Shown here in pieces: positions 1 through 8,026 of a DNA stretch of 64,000 bases. Source of the DNA: Chitinophaga eiseniae. Its GTDB lineage: Bacteria; Bacteroidota; Bacteroidia; Chitinophagales; Chitinophagaceae. The DNA lies in the NCBI RefSeq assembly GCF_012641265.1, contig NZ_JABAHZ010000004.1, forward strand, positions 1-64,000, in the 5' to 3' direction. The notes under the pieces are model-generated. The model did no database searches, was not told the DNA's origin, and worked only from the letters and a program-made list of their open reading frames with translations. A program made the translations under genes and the position numbers. The stretch's first letter is position 1. Every line of letters begins with the position of its first letter.

Positions 1-97
1 GCCATTCTCAAATTTACCGCACTATAACAGCACTGAAAACTCTTTTTTTCAACCTCACTATCTGGATAACTCGCCCATTTTATCTCAAATTTGAAAA
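1..97. other. Left-edge sequence without a callable gene
   Basis: No complete gene is visible. One + frame is open from the window edge to a stop at about 90, which could be the C-terminal end of a gene lying outside the window, but about 30 codons without a recognisable motif cannot be called. The hairpin with a T-run just downstream (98-132) would fit the end of such a gene. Confidence 0.3.
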
Positions 98-132
98 GGG
101 CGCCTCAATTATTTTTGAGACACCCTCTTTTT
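98..132 (+). terminator. Hairpin with T-run, probable intrinsic terminator
   Basis: The arms 98-108 and 115-125 pair at 9 of 11 positions around a 6-nt loop and are followed by TCTTTTT at 126-132. It would end a + transcript entering from outside the window. It is also placed to keep that transcript out of the structured RNA region that follows. The adjacent TTTGCGTCTTTGCGG motif (about 135-149) resembles the one in the palindrome at 9518-9704. Confidence 0.5.
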
Positions 133-159
133 GCTTTGCGTCTTTGCGGGAAAAATTAT

Positions 160-227
160 AGCAGGGTAAAAAGATAACGAGGAGATGTTCTTGTAAAGAG
201 AAGTAACTCGTTCAAACGACACCTGCT
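160..227 (-). ncRNA. Candidate small structured RNA A (Y-RNA-like, downstream of Ro60)
   Basis: This is a 68-nt element. Outer arms 160-165 and 222-227 and inner arms 176-181 and 207-212 form a two-step hairpin. A second copy lies at 237-303 with the same layout. Both pairs of arms differ between the copies yet keep base pairing, which is the signature of a conserved RNA structure. The copies share AGTAACTC and AACGACACCT. The strand is inferred from the Ro60 gene and tRNA-like RNA upstream; the hairpin reads equally well on +. Many bacterial Ro60 genes are known to have Y RNAs encoded beside them, so a Y-RNA role is the leading guess. No Ro60-binding consensus was verified. Confidence 0.45.
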
Positions 228-236
228 AATAAGATA

Positions 237-303
237 AAGAAAGGGTAAAAAGCGGATGAGTGTTTTCTTAAGGGAAGTAACTCATTCCAACGACACCTTT
301 CTT
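237..303 (-). ncRNA. Candidate small structured RNA B (paralogue of A)
   Basis: Outer arms 237-244 and 296-303 (8 bp) and inner arms 256-260 and 281-285 (extendable with a G-U and a G-C pair) match the layout of copy A. The outer stem has a wholly different sequence, so pairing has been kept by compensating changes. Only 9 nt separate it from copy A and about 3 nt from the 3' end of the tRNA-like RNA, so the three elements are probably co-transcribed and processed apart. Function is inferred only from proximity to Ro60. Confidence 0.45.
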
Positions 304-306
304 CAG

Positions 307-494
307 GGTAACCCGGACAGGATTCGAACCTGCATTTTCATGGCTGAACAGTATGGCTGTAAATACGCTTCCCTACTATGATTTCGGTGCACTGTAAATT
401 CTGATCATTGCAAAGCATGTCTGCAACGATATGTTCCATACACTCCGCGGCGACGTAATTTTTCCGCAGCTTTATCCCTTTAAGCTACCGGGTC
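307..494 (-). ncRNA. tRNA-like RNA downstream of Ro60, candidate YrlA-type Y RNA
   Basis: Read on the minus strand, the 5' seven bases (494-488) pair with 316-310 to give a 7-bp acceptor-like stem with one G-U. TA follows, then a D-arm with a GG-containing loop (485-469). The 3' part is a canonical T-arm, 5-bp stem with loop TTCGAAT (333-317). A discriminator-like A (309) and CC follow. Between the D- and T-arms lie about 135 nt instead of a normal anticodon arm. This insert contains a 9-bp hairpin (404-430) closed by a 6-bp helix (351-356 with 436-441). Published work shows that bacterial Y RNAs of the YrlA class carry a tRNA-like domain and lie beside Ro60 genes. Placement and architecture fit that class; the Ro60-binding helix was not identified. 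A tRNA interrupted by an intron is the main alternative. Confidence 0.6.
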
Positions 495-496
495 GG

Positions 497-528
497 ATAG
501 CATCTTTCCCTTTCAGAAAGATGCCTAT
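497..528 (-). other. Stable hairpin between Ro60 and the tRNA-like RNA
   Basis: Arms 501-508 and 516-523 form an 8-bp stem, extended past a single bulged base by 497-500 with 525-528. It sits directly 5' of the tRNA-like RNA on the minus strand and has no T-run, so it looks like a processing or leader structure rather than a terminator. A helix with one bulge in this place could also belong to the Y RNA itself. Confidence 0.4.
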
Positions 529-584
529 GGGGTATTAACTAACTGTACAATGGATATACAGGGCAACGAAACAATGGATGCATG

Positions 585-2129
585 CTACAGTGTGGTACGT
601 TGAATATGTGCCAATGCATCTTCTCCTTTTTCGAGGGCTTCCAGTACTTCAAATACTTTATCACTCCATCCCCCGATCAGGTGAATATCTTTGTCATGGA
701 TATTCAGTGGTGCTTTACCGTAGCCGCCAAGGTCGAACAGGTATAGCTTTGCGCGTGGCGCTATTTTTTTATACTCGATCCAGTGCGCTCCAATCTGGTT
801 ATCTCCCAGTGCTTCCCGTTGGGAATCCCACAGCTGACAGTCGGTGAAGAACATGATCTTATCTGCCACATATTTCCTTTTGATCAGGTCTTCCAGCACT
901 TTATGGCCGTTGGTGGCATATCCGACTTCACCTTCGCGACGATAGAACTCATCTACGTTGGCCAGGATATTTTTCCTTGACAAAGAGATGGTTTTCCAGG
1001 TATCACCAAACATACCACATAGCACATGCTCAGATTTGTATTGCAGCAACATACCCAGTATAAGTCCAATATCGTAGCACAGTATTTTGCTTCGGGCGGA
1101 TACCGGCTGTTGCATAGACCCGGATACATCGCAGGCTACTACCACTTTGGTGTTGGCGTCGAAACCTTTCAGGTGTTGCACACTGATCTTTAACGCTGTT
1201 TCCAGCGCCTCCTGCAACATGCCTGTCATTCCGTGCTGCACGGATTTCAATTCCCGGTAGGCAGCCAGGAAACGGAACGGCAATTGTTTGGAAGATAGTA
1301 CCGCTGCTTCATCTGATAAGTACGCGCAGACCTGTTTGATATGCGCCTTGCTCACATCATGAGCCAGCATGTTACGCAGGTTACGCAAGGTAGCCATATA
1401 GCCCAGGGCGTTGGTACTGATCAGCATTTCCCAGGTACGGCAAAAAGCGTCTTTCTTCGCTCTTTCAGATTTATAAGTCTGCTGTCCCAATGCCGACAAG
1501 GTAGTTTCCCAGGTGTAAGGGGTCGCCAGCTCACGCTGTGCTATTTTATTGAACAGCTGTTGCTGGGCCTCGTCTTTTGCTTTCGGATGTACCAGGAAAA
1601 GGGCATCTCTCAGGGTAACAGCTCCTTTACGGTCATATTTGGCAAACTGGTATTCATCAAATTTGTTGAATGCCTGCGCCAGCCCTTTCTGGATCTGTTT
1701 ACTCAGCTGGTGCAGTTTTTTCGTATGCCCGCGGTAGTTAATCTTTGCATAGCAGGCCAGCAATTCTGTGATTTCGTCGGCACGCTGCACCACGCGGCGC
1801 ACGGTGGTGCTTACCAGTGTATCGCCGGAATGATGGAATCCCAGCAATACGGCCATGGCCAGCGGTACGCTGCGCAGGTACATTTTTTCCCGGGCGTAGA
1901 TGGCCAGTTTGGCTACAAATACCGGGTCGGTTTGCGTAATCAACTCATACAGGCGGTTCATACGTTCATCACCTGCTTCATAAAACCGGTCGTTGAAGGA
2001 AGCAGTTACCACACTGCTATACAGTTCCATTTCAGGGCTCATCGCATAAGCAGCGGCGCCTTCATGATTACGTGGCTGAAAGTATTCCTCTTTCGCCGCA
2101 TGTAGCCAATGTGTTGTGTTGAATTTCAT
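585..2129 (-). CDS. rsr: Ro60/TROVE-domain RNA-binding protein (Rsr family)
   Basis: This is a bacterial orthologue of the ring-shaped Ro60 autoantigen, which binds misfolded RNA and Y RNAs. In Deinococcus it is tethered by a Y RNA to polynucleotide phosphorylase. The 514-aa protein has an N-terminal alpha-helical TROVE region (about 1-325, including the HP dipeptide at 181-182). A C-terminal von Willebrand A domain follows, with a complete MIDAS: DVSGS at 334-338, Thr406 and Asp430. The start is taken at the ATG at 2129, giving MKFNTTHW; an upstream ATG at 2162 would add 11 non-conserved-looking residues. Three structured RNA candidates follow on the same strand, and a WYL regulator diverges from it. 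There is no signal peptide, so it is cytosolic. Confidence 0.93.
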   Translation of the reverse strand: MKFNTTHWLHAAKEEYFQPRNHEGAAAYAMSPEMELYSSVVTASFNDRFYEAGDERMNRLYELITQTDPVFVAKLAIYAREKMYLRSVPLAMAVLLGFHHSGDTLVSTTVRRVVQRADEITELLACYAKINYRGHTKKLHQLSKQIQKGLAQAFNKFDEYQFAKYDRKGAVTLRDALFLVHPKAKDEAQQQLFNKIAQRELATPYTWETTLSALGQQTYKSERAKKDAFCRTWEMLISTNALGYMATLRNLRNMLAHDVSKAHIKQVCAYLSDEAAVLSSKQLPFRFLAAYRELKSVQHGMTGMLQEALETALKISVQHLKGFDANTKVVVACDVSGSMQQPVSARSKILCYDIGLILGMLLQYKSEHVLCGMFGDTWKTISLSRKNILANVDEFYRREGEVGYATNGHKVLEDLIKRKYVADKIMFFTDCQLWDSQREALGDNQIGAHWIEYKKIAPRAKLYLFDLGGYGKAPLNIHDKDIHLIGGWSDKVFEVLEALEKGEDALAHIQRTTL

Positions 2130-2176
2130 ATACCGTTTGTTATGCTGTGATTGATGATACAAAGATGTCAGTGTAT

Positions 2177-2197
2177 GTGCGCAATGTTTTTGCGCAC
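2177..2197. promoter_or_regulatory. 8-bp inverted repeat between Ro60 and the WYL regulator
   Basis: GTGCGCAA (2177-2184) and TTGCGCAC (2190-2197) form a perfect inverted repeat with a 5-bp spacer, midway in the divergent intergenic region (2130-2235). Its placement suits an operator for the WYL protein controlling both genes. A T-rich run follows on the + side, so it also resembles a terminator, but no + gene ends here. Operator function is inference. Confidence 0.5.
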
Positions 2198-2235
2198 TTC
2201 TGTTTTTTTTATATTTTTAGGAAAATTTTTTTGAG

Positions 2236-3246
2236 ATGCCTGTTAACCGTAATGCATTAATCCGTTATAAAACCATCGACGCCTGCCTCAGAAACCGCCG
2301 CCGGCGCTGGACATTGGCTAACCTGATCGACAAAGTATCTGAAGCCCTGTATGATTATGAAGGCATCGACAAAGGCATCAGCCGCAGAACCTTACAGGCA
2401 GATATACAAATGATGCGCAGTGATAAGTTGGGATACAATGCCCCCATTATTATCGTAGAAAAGAAATATTATACCTATGAAGATGCGGACTATAGCATTA
2501 CCAACATTCCCCTGAGCGATAACGACCTGTCGAGGATGACAGAAGCGGTAGAAGTATTAAAACAATTTAAGGGCTTTTCCCATTTCAAACACCTGAATGA
2601 AGTCGTGCAAAAGCTGGAAGGACATGTATACGCTTCTGCCCATGATCAGAAAACGGTGATTGATTTTGAGAAAAATGAACATCTCAAGGGATTGGAATAC
2701 CTGCACCTGGTATATGAGGCCATCATAAAGGAACAGGCGCTGGAGTTGCAGTACCAGTCGTTCAAAGCCCAGGCATCCACTAAAATGCTGTTTCACGCCT
2801 GGTGGCTGAAGGAGTTCAAAAACCGCTGGTTTGTAGTGGGCACCCGGGATAATAGTCCTGCTGTTACGACGCTGGCCCTGGACAGGATTGTAGCGGTAAG
2901 CATCAATGAAGCAGTATTATATCTCCCTAACAAAAACGGCCATACGCCGGAAACCTACTATGAGCATACCATTGGCCCCAGCGTAATGGAATTACCTCCA
3001 CAGGAAGTGATTATAGCCGTAACCGCCGAACATGCGCCCTATGTGATTACCAAGCCATTGCACCATAGCCAGCAGGTAATTGCGAAAGATAAGGATAGCA
3101 TTACCATCTCCATACGGGTGGCGCACAACCTGGAATTGCAAAGGGAGATATTGGGTTTTGGTGATGGGATGCGGGTGCTGGCGCCGGAAAAGCTGCGCCG
3201 GGCAATCCGGTATAAGCTGGAAAAAGCAGCGGAGGCATATAAATAG
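2236..3246 (+). CDS. WYL-domain transcriptional regulator
   Basis: This 336-aa protein has an N-terminal winged-helix DNA-binding region (about 1-70, with the RRTLQADIQMMR segment as recognition helix) and a WYL ligand-sensing domain (about 145-240, ending in the AWWLKEFKNRWFVVG block). A C-terminal extension typical of the family follows. WYL regulators often control DNA- and RNA-stress genes and may sense nucleic-acid ligands. Here it is divergent from Ro60 across about 105 bp holding a perfect inverted repeat, so it is the obvious candidate regulator of the Ro60/Y-RNA genes. This role is inferred from position. Confidence 0.85.
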   Translation: MPVNRNALIRYKTIDACLRNRRRRWTLANLIDKVSEALYDYEGIDKGISRRTLQADIQMMRSDKLGYNAPIIIVEKKYYTYEDADYSITNIPLSDNDLSRMTEAVEVLKQFKGFSHFKHLNEVVQKLEGHVYASAHDQKTVIDFEKNEHLKGLEYLHLVYEAIIKEQALELQYQSFKAQASTKMLFHAWWLKEFKNRWFVVGTRDNSPAVTTLALDRIVAVSINEAVLYLPNKNGHTPETYYEHTIGPSVMELPPQEVIIAVTAEHAPYVITKPLHHSQQVIAKDKDSITISIRVAHNLELQREILGFGDGMRVLAPEKLRRAIRYKLEKAAEAYK

Positions 3247-3252
3247 TGGGAC

Positions 3253-3284
3253 AGGCATAAATGCAACTATGCCTTATTCCTTAT
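3253..3284 (+). terminator. Weak hairpin after the WYL gene
   Basis: AGGCATA (3253-3259) and TATGCCT (3268-3274) form a 7-bp stem with an 8-nt loop, followed by a T-rich but interrupted stretch. It could end the WYL transcript before the AidB-like gene. The T-run is poor. Confidence 0.35.
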
Positions 3285-3317
3285 TTCGTTAAATTTAGAT
3301 AGCCAAAACATACTACT

Positions 3318-4961
3318 ATGTTGCCCGCCGATTTTGATTTCCAGACCTCGCTGAACCAGGCGCCTGTATTAGCCGATTACAATTCCTTTACCACCCATAC
3401 CGCCCTGCAACAGGCGGTGAAGGCTTACGGTGGCGGCTGGGCCATGGAGCTGGGGGCTGCTTTCGGCGCAGTCATGGGCAGCCGGCAAATGATACAGGCA
3501 GGAGAACTGGCCAATAAATATGGGCCGGTATTAAAAACCCACGACCGTTTCGGTAGTCGTCTCGATGTGGTAGAATACCATCCTGCTTACCACGAAATGA
3601 TGACCGTAGCCATCCGGTACGGATTTCATTCCATTGCCTGGACCGAACTGCCCGGGGCTTACGTGGCACATAGCCTGCTGGCTTACCTGAAACAGCAAAT
3701 CGATGAGGGTAGCAGCTGTCCGCTTACGATGACATTTGCCGCAGTACCTTCGCTGAAAATAGCCGGCGACATTGCCAAAGAATGGCTGCCCCTGGTACTA
3801 TCCAATACGTACGACGAACGCCACCTTCCTTATTTCGAAAAAAAGGGCGTCACCTTCGGCATGGCCATGACCGAACCACAGGGTGGTAGCGATGTGCGGG
3901 CTAATATCACCTTCGCCGTGCCGGCAGATGACGGCAGCTATAAAATTACCGGCCGCAAATGGTTTTGCAGTGCGCCTATGAGCGATGCTTTCCTGGTGCT
4001 GGCCCAAACAATCAAAGGATTGAGCTGCTTCCTGGTGCCAAGGTTTACGCCAACAGGAGAAAAAAACAAACTTTATTTCCAGCGACTGAAAGACAAACTG
4101 GGCAATAAATCCAACGCCTCCGCGGAAGTAGAATTTCATGCCGCCTGGGGAAAGATGATCGGAGAAGAAGGCAGGGGAGTGGCCAGCATCATGGAAATGG
4201 TGCGGCATACCCGCCTGGATTGCGCGGTAGGCTCCGCTGCCACCCTGCAGCGCGCCTTAACAGAAGTTATTCATCATTGCCATCACAGGAGCGCTTTCGG
4301 GAAAAAGTTGATAGCACAACCACTCATGAAGAACGTGGTGGCCGATCTGTGCCTGGAATCGGAAGCCGCTACCACCCTGGCCATGCGGCTGGCAGCCAGC
4401 TTCGACGATGCACTGCAAAATGAAGAAGCTATGTATTTTAACCGCATCGCTACCGCTATCGGGAAATTCTGGAATACCAAAAGAGCCGTGCTGGCGCTGG
4501 GAGAAGCCGTGGAATGCCTGGGGGGCAATGGCTATGTGGAAGAATCCATACTGCCGCGTTTATACCGCGATGTGCCGGTAAACGCTATATGGGAAGGTTC
4601 GGGCAACATCCAGGCGTTGGATGTACTCAGATCTATGCACAAAGAGCCCCGCAGTATGGAAGCACTCATGAGCTATTTCACTAAAGCTAAAGGGCTGGAT
4701 CCCCGTTTAGATAAACAACTAATGCAGCTGCAACAACTGCTGAATCAACCTGCCCACCTGGAATACAATGCCCGCGCTATTGTAGAAAAAATGGCCCTGG
4801 CCATGCAGGGCATTGAGTTGATCCATATTGCTCCTGCGGCCATAGCGCAGGCGTTTTGCCAGGCCCGGCTGTCGGCCGACAGGAATATTACCTGGGGCGC
4901 CCTGGCGCCGGAAACGCCGATGGACGATATTATTCAACGTATTTACCAGGCGCCCGCCTGA
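3318..4961 (+). CDS. AidB-like acyl-CoA dehydrogenase family protein
   Basis: This 547-aa flavoprotein of the acyl-CoA dehydrogenase superfamily matches the AidB branch in length and layout. It has an AidB-type N-terminal region (about 1-170), the FAD-contact segment MTEPQGGSDV (about 183-192), a beta-sheet middle domain and a C-terminal helical domain. The late motif IWEGSGNIQALDVLR is characteristic of AidB relatives. AidB in E. coli belongs to the adaptive response to alkylation and binds DNA, but many homologues are metabolic, so no repair role can be assigned here. It stands alone; no beta-oxidation genes are nearby. Confidence 0.85.
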   Translation: MLPADFDFQTSLNQAPVLADYNSFTTHTALQQAVKAYGGGWAMELGAAFGAVMGSRQMIQAGELANKYGPVLKTHDRFGSRLDVVEYHPAYHEMMTVAIRYGFHSIAWTELPGAYVAHSLLAYLKQQIDEGSSCPLTMTFAAVPSLKIAGDIAKEWLPLVLSNTYDERHLPYFEKKGVTFGMAMTEPQGGSDVRANITFAVPADDGSYKITGRKWFCSAPMSDAFLVLAQTIKGLSCFLVPRFTPTGEKNKLYFQRLKDKLGNKSNASAEVEFHAAWGKMIGEEGRGVASIMEMVRHTRLDCAVGSAATLQRALTEVIHHCHHRSAFGKKLIAQPLMKNVVADLCLESEAATTLAMRLAASFDDALQNEEAMYFNRIATAIGKFWNTKRAVLALGEAVECLGGNGYVEESILPRLYRDVPVNAIWEGSGNIQALDVLRSMHKEPRSMEALMSYFTKAKGLDPRLDKQLMQLQQLLNQPAHLEYNARAIVEKMALAMQGIELIHIAPAAIAQAFCQARLSADRNITWGALAPETPMDDIIQRIYQAPA

Positions 4962-5033
4962 GCATGATTTGTCTATTGACCAACAAAAAACGTCCATCCG
5001 TCAAATATCTTTTTCCACCGGGCGGCGGGAGGA

Positions 5034-5041
5034 TAGGTTTG
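5034..5041 (+). promoter_or_regulatory. Candidate Bacteroidota -7 element (TAGGTTTG)
   Basis: This octamer matches TAnnTTTG, the -7 element of the primary sigma factor in Bacteroidota, 15 bp before the acyltransferase ATG. No clear -33 TTTG partner is visible, so confidence is low. Confidence 0.35.
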
Positions 5042-5056
5042 TAGAAAATTACCATC

Positions 5057-6268
5057 ATGCAAACCTCTTCCCGACAAACTTACCTCGACTGGCTCCGCAT
5101 TATCGCTATCATTGGCGTATTGTTTTTCCATTCCGCCATGCCTTATGTGGCTTATTGGGAATGGCATATCAAGAACCCGGAAACCAGCCATGTGCTATTG
5201 GAAATGAATGATTTCCTGCACCGTTTCCGCATGCCCCTGCTTTTCTTTATTTCCGGTACGGTCAGCTATTATATGTTACAGCATAGGACCGGTGGGGGCT
5301 TCCTGGGACTGCGTTTCCGACGCCTGTTCATCCCGCTGTTACTGGGGATATTGGTCATTGTACCACCACAGGTATACCTGGAAAGGCTTACCCAGGGATA
5401 TAAAGGCAATTTCTGGCAGTTTTATGGGGAAATGTTTACTACCGGCGTATATCCCAAAGGCAATATGAGCTGGCATCACCTGTGGTTTATAGGCTACCTG
5501 CTGGTATATGATATTGTTTGTGCCCCACTTTTTGTATGGCTGGGTAAGCCGGGCGGGCAACGTTTTCTACAACGGTTTGCTCTGCTGGCCAAAGGTGCAA
5601 GGGTGTACCTGTTAATGCTGCCCAGTATAGTGCTGTACGCTTCACTGGTGTTTAAATATCGTTTTACGGGTAACCTGGTGCAGGATTACCTGTATGCGCC
5701 TTATTACCTGTTATTCCTGCTGGCGGGCTTCCTATGTATTGCCTGCCCGGTGTTAATGGACAGCCTGGAACGCAATCGCCGCTTATCGCTCGCCATTGGC
5801 TTTATTAGCCTGGTATTTATCGATTATCTCCGCTGGACGCACCTCGATGCTATCCACTTTCTGCCTGGCTTCCCGATGGGGGTGAGGTACCTGGCAGTAG
5901 CCATACATGCGCTGTGTGCCTGGATGTGGGTATTTACCGCCATTGGTTACGGGAAGAAATATCTCAATAAGCCCAGCCGCGTGTTAGGCTATGTGAACGA
6001 GGCCGTATACCCGTTTTATATATTACACCAAACGGTGATCGTTATATTAACCTATTACCTGGTACAGGTATCCGATGGTATAGGTATGAAGTACCTGTTT
6101 ACCGTAGTGGTCACCTTTTTCGTCAGCATGACTATCTTCCATTTGTTTATCCGGCCATACGCTTTTATGCGCCTGTTATTTGGAATGAAGCCGCTGCCAC
6201 GAAAGAAAACCATCGAAGCAGATGCCGTGGTGGTCAACACCCCACCTGTTTTAACTATGGGCGCATAA
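5057..6268 (+). CDS. Membrane acyltransferase (acyltransferase family 3)
   Basis: The protein has 403 residues and about ten hydrophobic segments. The N-terminal signature DWLRIIAIIGVLFFHSAMPY (residues 11-30) is typical of acyltransferase-3 proteins of the OafA/OpgC kind, with His25 as the likely catalytic residue. A second motif, RMPLLFFISG, follows in the next segment. Such enzymes O-acylate surface glycans or small molecules from the inner membrane. No glycan genes flank it, so the substrate is unknown. The LytS-type kinase starts 22 bp downstream and may be co-transcribed. Confidence 0.85.
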   Translation: MQTSSRQTYLDWLRIIAIIGVLFFHSAMPYVAYWEWHIKNPETSHVLLEMNDFLHRFRMPLLFFISGTVSYYMLQHRTGGGFLGLRFRRLFIPLLLGILVIVPPQVYLERLTQGYKGNFWQFYGEMFTTGVYPKGNMSWHHLWFIGYLLVYDIVCAPLFVWLGKPGGQRFLQRFALLAKGARVYLLMLPSIVLYASLVFKYRFTGNLVQDYLYAPYYLLFLLAGFLCIACPVLMDSLERNRRLSLAIGFISLVFIDYLRWTHLDAIHFLPGFPMGVRYLAVAIHALCAWMWVFTAIGYGKKYLNKPSRVLGYVNEAVYPFYILHQTVIVILTYYLVQVSDGIGMKYLFTVVVTFFVSMTIFHLFIRPYAFMRLLFGMKPLPRKKTIEADAVVVNTPPVLTMGA

Positions 6269-6290
6269 ATAGTTGTAACTTACTGATAGT

Positions 6291-7316
6291 ATGAAAATAT
6301 TCTGGAGATATATTTTCCCGGCCATTTACGGCGCACTGGTATATTACACGATCCGGCTACTCACGGATAGTCTTTCGGGGATGCGGTTCTGGCATCGTCC
6401 GCTCCGGCTCAACGTCACAGAGGTGGGCATGAGTATACTGGTTGCTTACCTGTTTTTATGGCTGCTGAATGGCTTGTTGCGTTATTTCGACAAGAAGTGG
6501 CAATCCAATTTTACCACCGGCAGAATTGCCCGGGAGCTGGGTGCTATCTTTTTACTGAGTATCGTGATACAGAACTTATTCCTGACACCATTTGCCGCGC
6601 TCACAGATGATGGTTTGCAATGGTTCGACCTGGCTGATATTAATGTGATCCCGTTACTGTATGCTCTCATCTATTATGGTTTCCGGCGGAGTAACGGCTA
6701 TTTGCAGGCCTACGTGCAGAACCGGCTGCAGCTGGAAAAAATTACCAACGATAAATTGGCTACGGAGTTGAAGTTCCTGAAAGCGCAGTATCATCCGCAT
6801 TTTCTCTTCAACGCTTTAAACACCATTTATTTTCAGATGGATGAAGATATAGCCGCTGCAAAGAGAACAGTGGAGCGGTTTGCAGAGTTGTTGCGCTACC
6901 AGCTATACGATCAGCAGGAGATGGTGGATATCAGCAGCGAGATACAATACCTCCGTCATTTTATCGACCTGCAGCAGATCCGGTCTTCATCCAAGCTGCA
7001 ATTGTCCGTACACTTCGATGAACAGTTGGGTAGCCAGCAGGTATATCCTTTGCTTTTTCTCCCTTTGGCGGAAAACGCGTTTAAGTATGCTGGTGGACAT
7101 TTCAAAGTGAATATTGCTATGCAACAGGCCGATGACGGAATACTTTTTTCCGTTAGCAACGACATTCCAGCGCATATCCCGGGGAGCAAAACCGGTGGTA
7201 TAGGGTTGGAAAACCTGAAACGGCGGCTGGAGTTGTTGTACCCGGATAAGCATACGCTGACAACACATATACAAGACAATACTTTCGTGGCCGCATTAAA
7301 ACTTACCCTGCACTGA
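6291..7316 (+). CDS. LytS-type sensor histidine kinase
   Basis: This 341-aa kinase has four N-terminal membrane segments (about 8-22, 46-66, 82-100, 116-132), a short coiled linker, and a His_kinase (PF06580) region. The phosphoacceptor His170 sits in the HPHFLFNALN box. A HATPase domain follows, with the N-box LAENAFKYA and the G-box GGIGLENLKRRL. There is no separate periplasmic sensor domain, as is common in Bacteroidota LytS-type kinases. Its stop overlaps the start of the next gene (TGATG), so kinase and regulator are translationally coupled. Confidence 0.92.
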   Translation: MKIFWRYIFPAIYGALVYYTIRLLTDSLSGMRFWHRPLRLNVTEVGMSILVAYLFLWLLNGLLRYFDKKWQSNFTTGRIARELGAIFLLSIVIQNLFLTPFAALTDDGLQWFDLADINVIPLLYALIYYGFRRSNGYLQAYVQNRLQLEKITNDKLATELKFLKAQYHPHFLFNALNTIYFQMDEDIAAAKRTVERFAELLRYQLYDQQEMVDISSEIQYLRHFIDLQQIRSSSKLQLSVHFDEQLGSQQVYPLLFLPLAENAFKYAGGHFKVNIAMQQADDGILFSVSNDIPAHIPGSKTGGIGLENLKRRLELLYPDKHTLTTHIQDNTFVAALKLTLH

Positions 7317-8026
7317 TGAGTAACATAAGCATCCGATGTATCATTACCGACGACGAACCCCTGGCATGGAAAGGGTTACAGGGGTATGCAGAGAAAACCG
7401 GTTTCCTGGACGTGGTGGCTATTTGTGAAGATGCCGTACAACTGAATACCGTGTTAAAGCAGCAACCAGTGGATCTGTTGTTTCTCGATATAGAAATGCC
7501 TTATATTTCCGGGGTCGAATTTCTTAGAAATTTCCCGAATCCTCCCAGGGTTATTTTTACCACTGCCTATGAAAGGTACGCTATGCAAGGGTTTGAGTTG
7601 GATGTGCTGGACTACCTGTTAAAGCCGATTTCGTTTGAACGGTTTTTGAAGGCAGCTAATAAGGCATATGATTATTTTGCCAGCCAGGATACTTCGGAGC
7701 AGCCCTATGTTTTTATTAAGACGGACAGCCGCCTGGAAAAAGTGTTATACGACGAGATCCTGCTGGTGGAAGCCCTGGAAAATTATGTGGCCGTATATAC
7801 CACCGATAAGAAGATGATCACCCATGCCACCCTGAAGTCGGTGGTGGATATGTTGCCTGCCCGGCAGTTTATCCAACCTCATAAATCCTACCTCGTAAAT
7901 ATGAAAGGCATCACCGCTATTGAAGGGAATATACTGCATGTAGGCCTGCACCAGGTGCCGGTGAGCAAGTACCAGAAAGAAGCTGTGATGGAGAAAATCA
8001 TCAACAATCGCCTGCTGAAAAAATAA
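7316..8026 (+). CDS. LytTR-family response regulator
   Basis: The 236-aa protein has a receiver domain (1-120) with acidic pocket residues TDDE at 11-14, phosphoacceptor Asp58 in LFLDIEMP, and Lys in LKPISFE. A C-terminal LytTR DNA-binding domain (about 135-235) follows. It is the partner of the overlapping LytS-type kinase. Its targets are not evident. The flanking acyltransferase and the MFS exporter downstream are possible members of its regulon, on position only. Confidence 0.93.
   Translation: MSNISIRCIITDDEPLAWKGLQGYAEKTGFLDVVAICEDAVQLNTVLKQQPVDLLFLDIEMPYISGVEFLRNFPNPPRVIFTTAYERYAMQGFELDVLDYLLKPISFERFLKAANKAYDYFASQDTSEQPYVFIKTDSRLEKVLYDEILLVEALENYVAVYTTDKKMITHATLKSVVDMLPARQFIQPHKSYLVNMKGITAIEGNILHVGLHQVPVSKYQKEAVMEKIINNRLLKK

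Noticed and set aside
160..303. CRISPR-like repeat pair
   Set aside because: There are only two units of about 68 nt, diverged in the stems and separated by 9 nt; there are no spacers of uniform length and no cas genes.
307..494. tmRNA or ordinary tRNA reading of the tRNA-like RNA
   Set aside because: It is too short for a tmRNA and no tag-peptide frame or tmRNA acceptor features are seen; no standard anticodon arm can be drawn, so a plain tRNA is unlikely. An intron-bearing tRNA remains a minor alternative.
1341..2105. Long + frame opposite the Ro60 gene
   Set aside because: It is antisense to a well-supported Ro60 coding region and has no recognisable domain.
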